From assembly GCA_002633025.1 (NCBI GenBank), contig NMRB01000022.1, forward strand, positions 211,458-275,457: 64,000 nt of DNA, in the 5' to 3' direction. Shown in pieces: positions 58,322-64,000 of this stretch (positions are counted from its first letter, which is position 1; each line of letters begins with the position of its first letter). The position numbers were made by a program, and so were the translations under genes. Source of the stretch: Notospermus geniculatus (taxonomy: Eukaryota > Nemertea > Pilidiophora > Heteronemertea > Lineidae). The notes beneath the pieces were generated by a model. The model searched no databases. It worked only from the letters and a program-made list of their open reading frames with translations, and had not been told where the DNA came from.

Positions 58322-60222
58322 GATGAAAAAATGAATGGGGTTATTTTTGACGTTTCACTGAAGAATAAAGGGCGAGATGAGAAAGGAATCCAGAAAGTAG
58401 AAATGAGCAGTATAATCCAATGAATAGTGTAGTGCGTCAGCTTGACCACTGGACATTCATGTAATCCGGAGGAAAAAGCGGATGTGCCTTGGATGAAAGA
58501 ATCGGATGATGAAAGCATACGCCCAGTGAGTTACTTACGATCAAGAGCTGTTCTGGCGATCGAATGGCTTGCAGAGGAAGATATACCTGGAGATTTCCTT
58601 CCTTCGTCTGCTACAGATAATGAGATTGGTTCAATCCAACGGAGTTTCCACACTTCACCCAATCAGCTGGAAGATAGCTGCAGAAAACATTTGCGGAATG
58701 TCTCCTTAGTTCCTATTTTAAGTTAGTGTGTTGGCTCGGATCTGTTACATATTCAGTCATATATAATGTATATTAGGTCTACACACCTATGGTTCTTGGG
58801 CGCCGGGTTCGCACGATCTTAGACGAAATGCACTGATAATAGGGAGTTTTCGCAAAGCCCCCAGAACGCCAACCCGAACGCCAAACCCAAAGTTGTTTGA
58901 TGCCACGAAGAGAGCACCGAACAAAAGGATAGACGTTTGCGTGGGGCGTTTCGGGGGCTTTGCGAAAACGCCCTAATATTCTGCTATCCTCACCTTCAAC
59001 CCAAATCGCCTTGTCGACAAGAATGGACTCAGAACGCCTGACTTATGAAATCAATGTAATAAGTACAATGTTAGGCTCGGGGTTAGGCTACTTTCACAAG
59101 AGAAAATTTGGTTCCAGCTGTACTCCCATGGTGGGCGTGTTAGAAACTACATGTAATTGCCCGAAAAGTGTTTGTGCGGGAATTCGTCGTCACTCCTACT
59201 CTTTGGCGCTCTCCTGGATAAGGAAGGAATGGTCACCGCGCAAAATTTAAGAAATTAGTTTTATTCGCAATGTAGGCCTACCGTCTGAGCACCCCACCAC
59301 CCCCATCCAGAACGAGAAATCAAGACTAGACAGCATATCGGTGAACAGATGCATACACTAGCTGATCCTATGGCAAGCCGTTTGTGCTCATTTAATCAAA
59401 TAAACCTGGGTTTTTTTAAAACATGTTTTTTTGAAAATAAACTAGGTTTCTTTTGAAAAAAAATCTTGGTTTTTGCTCCTTCAAAACAGAATCTGAAAAA
59501 AAACAAGTTTTTTAAAAAGAAACTACATGTAGTTTTTTTTGAAAAAAGCAGTTTTTTTCAAAAACCAGGTTTATTGTATATATCATTAAGGTGGAGACTG
59601 AGCACCGTGATCGTTACCATGATCGTTTCGTTCTAGCACTGTTTTTGGATAAGTCCGTCCTTACCCGCAACCAATCAGGAAATTCAACACCACCACCCTA
59701 TGTTTTTTTAAAAACATTTCTTGTTTATATTGTATAAGTACTACGGCAAAGAGCCGATTAGGCTCACGACGCCATTGGTGATGATGATGATGAGATGATT
59801 AAATGAACAACGGCTTGCCATAAAAAACCAGGATTTTTTCCACTCGGGTAAAAAACGAGGATTTTTTTGAATAAATGAACAGTATGTTGACTAAAAAATC
59901 AAGTTTTAAAAAAACAAGATTCTTTGCAATGGAGTAAAAGAAACCTTTTTAAATAAACAGTTTAAAAAACAGGTTTATTTGATTTAAAATGAACAAACGC
60001 TATATCCAGTGCTAGACCCATCCTGCACAGGGTAGGTCAGCAGTTATTAGCGGGCACGGATCACATTTCTTCCTGATTATGACTCATATGTTGTGCTTTA
60101 TTTTTCATTCATGATAGTGGAACCCATCAACGACCCGTATGGGCCGTGAGGACATGACGAACGGCTCCTCCGATGGATCACAGCAGAGACAGAATTGGTC
60201 AACTAACAATTCGTAGATTGGT
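58322..60222. repeat. Large direct repeat 3, copy 2
   Basis: Second copy, starting right after the N at 58321, with small insertions (tacatgtaatt, taggcc) relative to copy 1 and different right-hand flank. It contains the family A foldback at 58841-58974. Confidence 0.85.
58841..58974. repeat. Foldback element, family A copy in direct repeat 3 copy 2
   Basis: Ends agggagttttcgcaaagccc and ggctttgcgaaaacgccct. The right end has one change relative to copy 1. Confidence 0.75.
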
Positions 60223-61752
60223 TTCAGCATCTGCCACCAGGGGATGGGATAGAGTTGGGTTGAGAACTAGTCTGAAACATAGCGGCTAAATTTGATTGGT
60301 CCATTTCCACATGTCATGCACCATGCATGTGCACGTGGAACCATGTCAACCTTGCCACGATGACGAGGTGTTCATCTTGTTGTTCAACACCATCATTTCC
60401 GCCGTAAATTTGTAGTTTGGCTGTCAGCATCTTATGTTACATGTGTTAGCATCCCTTATTCGAAGGCGAAGCAACCATTTGAAAGCTGCTGAAGCCCATT
60501 GAATCCGGGCATTCTAGGCTCTAGCCTAGAATTCAATTCAAATTCAAATTCAAAATAGGTTTATTATCTCCTTGTAAAAGAGTACATTTACTTTGGAGGA
60601 AGTTAACATAATAAACCGTGCAGGACAGAGGACAGATAAGAAGGAGAAGAAGGGTTGATGGCATCTGTCTCGGGAATGTATCCATCAATCCACAGTGGTG
60701 GAAGGAGTGCAAGTGCAATTATTTACAATTATCATGATAATGATAAAATTAATAAGAATACGATTAAAAAAAAAAGAGAAAAAAAATAATAATAATAATA
60801 AAATGAAGCCAACCATTAGAATGAACATGTTGAATGTTTTTTATTTTTGTCCTCCTCCTCCTGCTGCATGTCCTGCATGCACTGTCATGACTGCAGGCCT
60901 ATGTAGCTAGCTAGGCCTAGCACATCCACCACATCATGACGACATGATGCATGACATGCGTTACAGGTGTAGGCTACCATGCATGGGCATGGTGGTAGGC
61001 CTATCATGGATGGTGCTGGTGGTCCTCACTTCTCTCTGACTCTGCCGACATGTGATTGTGATGTGATGTTGGCCTTGACAGTAGGCCCTTGGCCTTGTAC
61101 TGTTGTATTGTAGGCTTGTTGACTCTCTGTCATTTCATTCGTTAATCGCAGCAGAGAGTCGGACCTAGGCCTACTAACATGACTAACTAGGCCTATACAT
61201 GCTAAGCCTATAGTAGGCTATAGGCCTAGGCCTTTGCCCTGGGCTGGGCTCGGCCCGACGATCATTAGTGCTAGTAGGACCTACATGGCCGAGACCTATC
61301 AGCAGTAGGCCTATCACATCTCATGATGTCATCATCCACCTCGTCCTGACCTCCTCGACCTGTCCACATGATGATGATTCTCTAGCAGGTTTCTAGGCCT
61401 GGTAAGTGGTAGGCTACCTCATGACCTAGGCCTAGGCCTAGCTTACCGGTATCAGATCATGAGATTCAGATGATTGTAGGGTAGGCCTAGGCCTAGTTTA
61501 TAGGCAGGCCTAGGCCTAGTAAAGTATTATGTAGCCTGCCCTGGGGCCTAGGCCTAAAGTGTTGTGTCCCCATTGTCATTGTCAACATGTTGATCGATTC
61601 TTTTCAAAAGACACTTACAATGTACGTTCACCTTCCGGCTGGGCCGGTATGATATTAAGTCAGTGTGATTTGCATCTGTTACAGTAGGATACCGGTACAA
61701 TTAAAAGCATCCTATCCAAGCTGTTCTAAAGGCTGTGACAAGATGAAATAGA

Positions 61753-63003
61753 ATGGATATTACCTCTCTCTTTCCTGACCTTCCGTCCCACGACCAACAC
61801 GACCAAAGGTGGCTGCAGCCAGGCTCAAGACAGGGGAGCATCATTTGTTTAGCCTGCTTAACTGAGTTGCTGGAGGACAGAGACGCAGTTGGTATAAAAA
61901 CCAAGATAGTTCTTGCAGAGTTACTATCAGTCATTGGACAAGATGAAGTCATGCAACTGCTTGGAGAGAATCCCCCTGTTCATGTCCATGTTTCCATGAT
62001 CTTATTGGGTTAGTTGTTAAACTGTTAGATTAAAAAACTCATGCAGTTTGGACTTCAGGTTCCTAGTTAAACAACACATGATGGTGTGCTTTTTTCGTCC
62101 TGTATGTAAGTTATACATGTAGTGGCCTCTTAGCTTTAATATTTTGGTGGAAAAATGAAATTTTCTCTATTATTTCAGAGTATCTGTGGCATGCAGAAGA
62201 ATCCTTTGCTTGTCTTGCAGTTGAAGGTAGGCCTATGGGTTCCATTTCATAGGGTTGCATCGAAGTGTTTTGTTACAGTCTATTGCATTGTTATCATTCG
62301 AATAAACTCTGTGACTATACTCACAATGCTCACAATTAATTTCTATATCCATCTGGTCAAATGCGTCTCATTTATTTCAAAATCTCTCCATGAAGACACA
62401 AACTTTTCAGGAAAGAATTTGTATATGTCGCATACATGTATATCTTGTTCACCTTTGCCCTTTATTGCAGCACTTGCAAAACTTGGAACATATGGATCAG
62501 CTGATTTGTTGTGTGAAATTATAGAAAATCTCACTCAAATGGTAAGCAGACTGCATCCATGTGCATTTTATTACTGCTCTGTTAGAATGAGCAGAAATGT
62601 ACGTACGGTAGGTGTACAAGAGGTCAAGGTTTTCATGTTTTGTAAGGAAAGCCTGTGTAAGCTCACCTGATGGATGTTGTTCATGTTGGCTCTGCAGTAG
62701 ATGTTGTTTAAGATTTTAGTAAGGTAGCTTCCTGAGACTTGCCTGATGGGCTATATAAATGCATTCCATTCAAAACCTCAGGTATATTAACTCACTGATA
62801 TCTGTTCAGGAAGTGACCCAGCAACTTGACTAATGAAATAATGTCAGAGTGGACAGTAGCAACACTTTGCTAATTCGAGCAATCTTCTTTCCTCTAGTGC
62901 ATAGATCAGCCCATCTACAGGAAGAATTTGGCTGCATTCCATTTTCTTGGCAAGATTTTGCAGAAAGTCCCACTGATGGTGAAGTTGATACATCAGAAAT
63001 ATG
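61753..63003 (+). CDS. Unidentified alpha-helical (ARM-like) protein, first four exons
   Basis: Exons 61753-62008, 62179-62226, 62471-62541, 62898-63003, all GT-AG with agreeing phases; the gene continues past 64000. The ATG at 61753 opens MDITSLFPDLPSHDQHDQRW. Then come leucine-rich amphipathic helices (IICLACLTELLEDRDAVGIK, KIVLAELLSVIGQDEVMQLL, EYLWHAEESFACLAVEALAK, YGSADLLCEIIENLTQM, CIDQPIYRKNLAAFHFLGKI) in the pattern of ARM/HEAT repeats. I do not recognise the family with certainty; MEI1-like meiotic proteins are one possibility to test. No catalytic motif seen. Confidence is for the gene being real, not for a function. Confidence 0.7.
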
Positions 63004-64000
63004 GTAGGCAATTTTGGTTTGTTCTCTGTTGCAAGTCTGTAGTTCTATTTGTCTCTTAAAGGCAGAGGTTCAAACTTGAGAATTTACCACTGCCAAGGAC
63101 TCTCCTGTAATGCAATTTAGCATTACTGACCCATTGACCTAGATGTGGTCTGCCTTTAAGCTGCCACAGTTTTAAAAAAGGGTTAATCACTGAAGCTTAT
63201 TACTTAAGAAGATGACTTTGACGAAGGTGCACCGACCCTTCCATGTCAAAAATAGTATTCTGTTTCTTTGAAATAAAAAATTCTCTAAGATTACGAATTA
63301 CCATCAGTTGTTTTAAAAGAATATCAAATCTTAATCAGACTGGAATTCGTCAATGATGAAAGATGGATATGTCAATGGAGGGTTCATGTGAACTTCTGTG
63401 TAGACGGCTCGCCATGCTCTCTTCCTTTGATTCATAGATCAGTTGCTACTTCTTTCTACATAGCCTACTGGTAGGTCAGAAATTACGTACAGGTAAAGGT
63501 GAATGTCTGCAGACTATAGAAAAAGTCAGGTTCTGTCAGCAAACTATTGAGGTTCCAAATGTATGCTTTCACAGGTAATTGTAATGCAGGCAGCATAGAC
63601 ACCTTCAGTCATGTCAGTCAGACAGTGTTTTTCATTGGTTAGAAATACTACACCTTTGCGAGAAAGAAGACTGCTCAAGAAATTCACATAGTTATTCTGC
63701 ATCTTCTGCTTTACAAGATTGTCCCTTCTGGTGTTAACTGGAGAAGTTGTTTGTGCGAAACTTCAGTGAGATTCTTGACCATACCCTTTTAATGTTCGAT
63801 AAAAAATGCTCTGGAACCTATCGGTAACATTTTGCTTGCTGCAGATTACTCAGGCAGATTAATCCGCCAATCAATGGTAGTGAAAAAAATCAAACTTTTT
63901 GACTTGCTGTTCAGTACAGCTGATGGTGCACTGACTGTGAAATTCTGCTTTATGTATGTAAGCAGGCAAAAGAGTACAGAGCTTCCGACCAGTGTATGAA
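63004..64000 (+). other. Intron of the ARM-like gene (open at window end)
   Basis: No further exon can be supported. A possible one follows ctgcag at about 63844 (frame-compatible D-YSGRLIRQSM before GTAGTG) but is too short to call. Confidence 0.4.

Larger units (their letters stand above)
55940..61752. other. Spacer between myosin and the ARM-like gene
   Basis: It should hold the myosin promoter and 5' UTR exon; neither could be pinned down. Most of it is direct repeat 3. About 60895-61560 is crowded with TAGGCCTA words and may be the promoter side of the plus-strand gene that follows. Confidence 0.55.

Noticed and set aside
56214-58726. Identical 94-codon open frames in the two copies of direct repeat 3
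   Set aside because: The frame opens with TTG, the first ATG leaves 78 codons, and identity is explained by the duplication. No known match.

Overview
The window is nuclear DNA of a marine invertebrate animal. Genes are split by GT-AG introns, intergenic and intronic DNA is full of small foldback elements, and motifs such as TACATGTAC and TAGGCCTA recur throughout. The muscle myosin gene varies at the same places as the single myosin heavy chain gene of scallop (ATP-site loop, the exon after it, actin loop, rod hinge, tail tip). It also carries a possible internal start for a rod-only protein like molluscan catchin/myorod. I therefore favour a lophotrochozoan (mollusc or brachiopod-like) source, but a deuterostome such as an echinoderm is not excluded.

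Layout. (1) 359-4006, plus strand: six exons of a PALB2 homologue (long disordered region, then WD40 propeller); its 5' exon(s) lie outside the window or were not recognised. (2) 4723-7974, minus strand: seven exons of a PRPS-associated protein (PRPSAP), tail to tail with PALB2; its first coding exon was not found. (3) 7975-11878: no gene recognised, mostly repeats. (4) 11879-55939, minus strand: a complete striated-muscle-type myosin heavy chain gene. I mapped every coding exon from the ATG (55837) to two alternative stop exons. With one choice per cluster, the exons add to 5880 nt, or 1959 residues, with all phases matching. (5) 55940-61752: a duplicated 1.9 kb repeat-rich block and spacer, with no gene recognised. 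(6) 61753-63003, plus strand: the first four exons of an unidentified alpha-helical (ARM-like) protein that runs off the window.

The myosin gene is the main content. Six positions have alternative exons: P-loop/loop 1 (2 x 115 nt), switch-1 side (93 and 102 nt), loop 2 (68 and 65 nt, the latter duplicated), an 88-nt exon after loop 2 in six copies, the rod hinge (2 x 79 nt), and the C-terminal tip. This allows 2x2x2x6x2x2 = 192 combinations. The relay and converter exons, which vary in Drosophila Mhc, are single here. In the intron before the mid-rod exon at 22572-22628, a 170-codon exon with its own ATG and a phase-matched donor could start a roughly 1018-residue catchin/myorod-like protein sharing the distal rod.

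Three large direct repeats (about 1.3-1.9 kb) each have a single N immediately before their second copy. They look more like unmerged haplotypes or gap joins than real tandem duplications, so the doubled loop-2 exon and the broken rod exon at 25748-25844 should be treated with caution.
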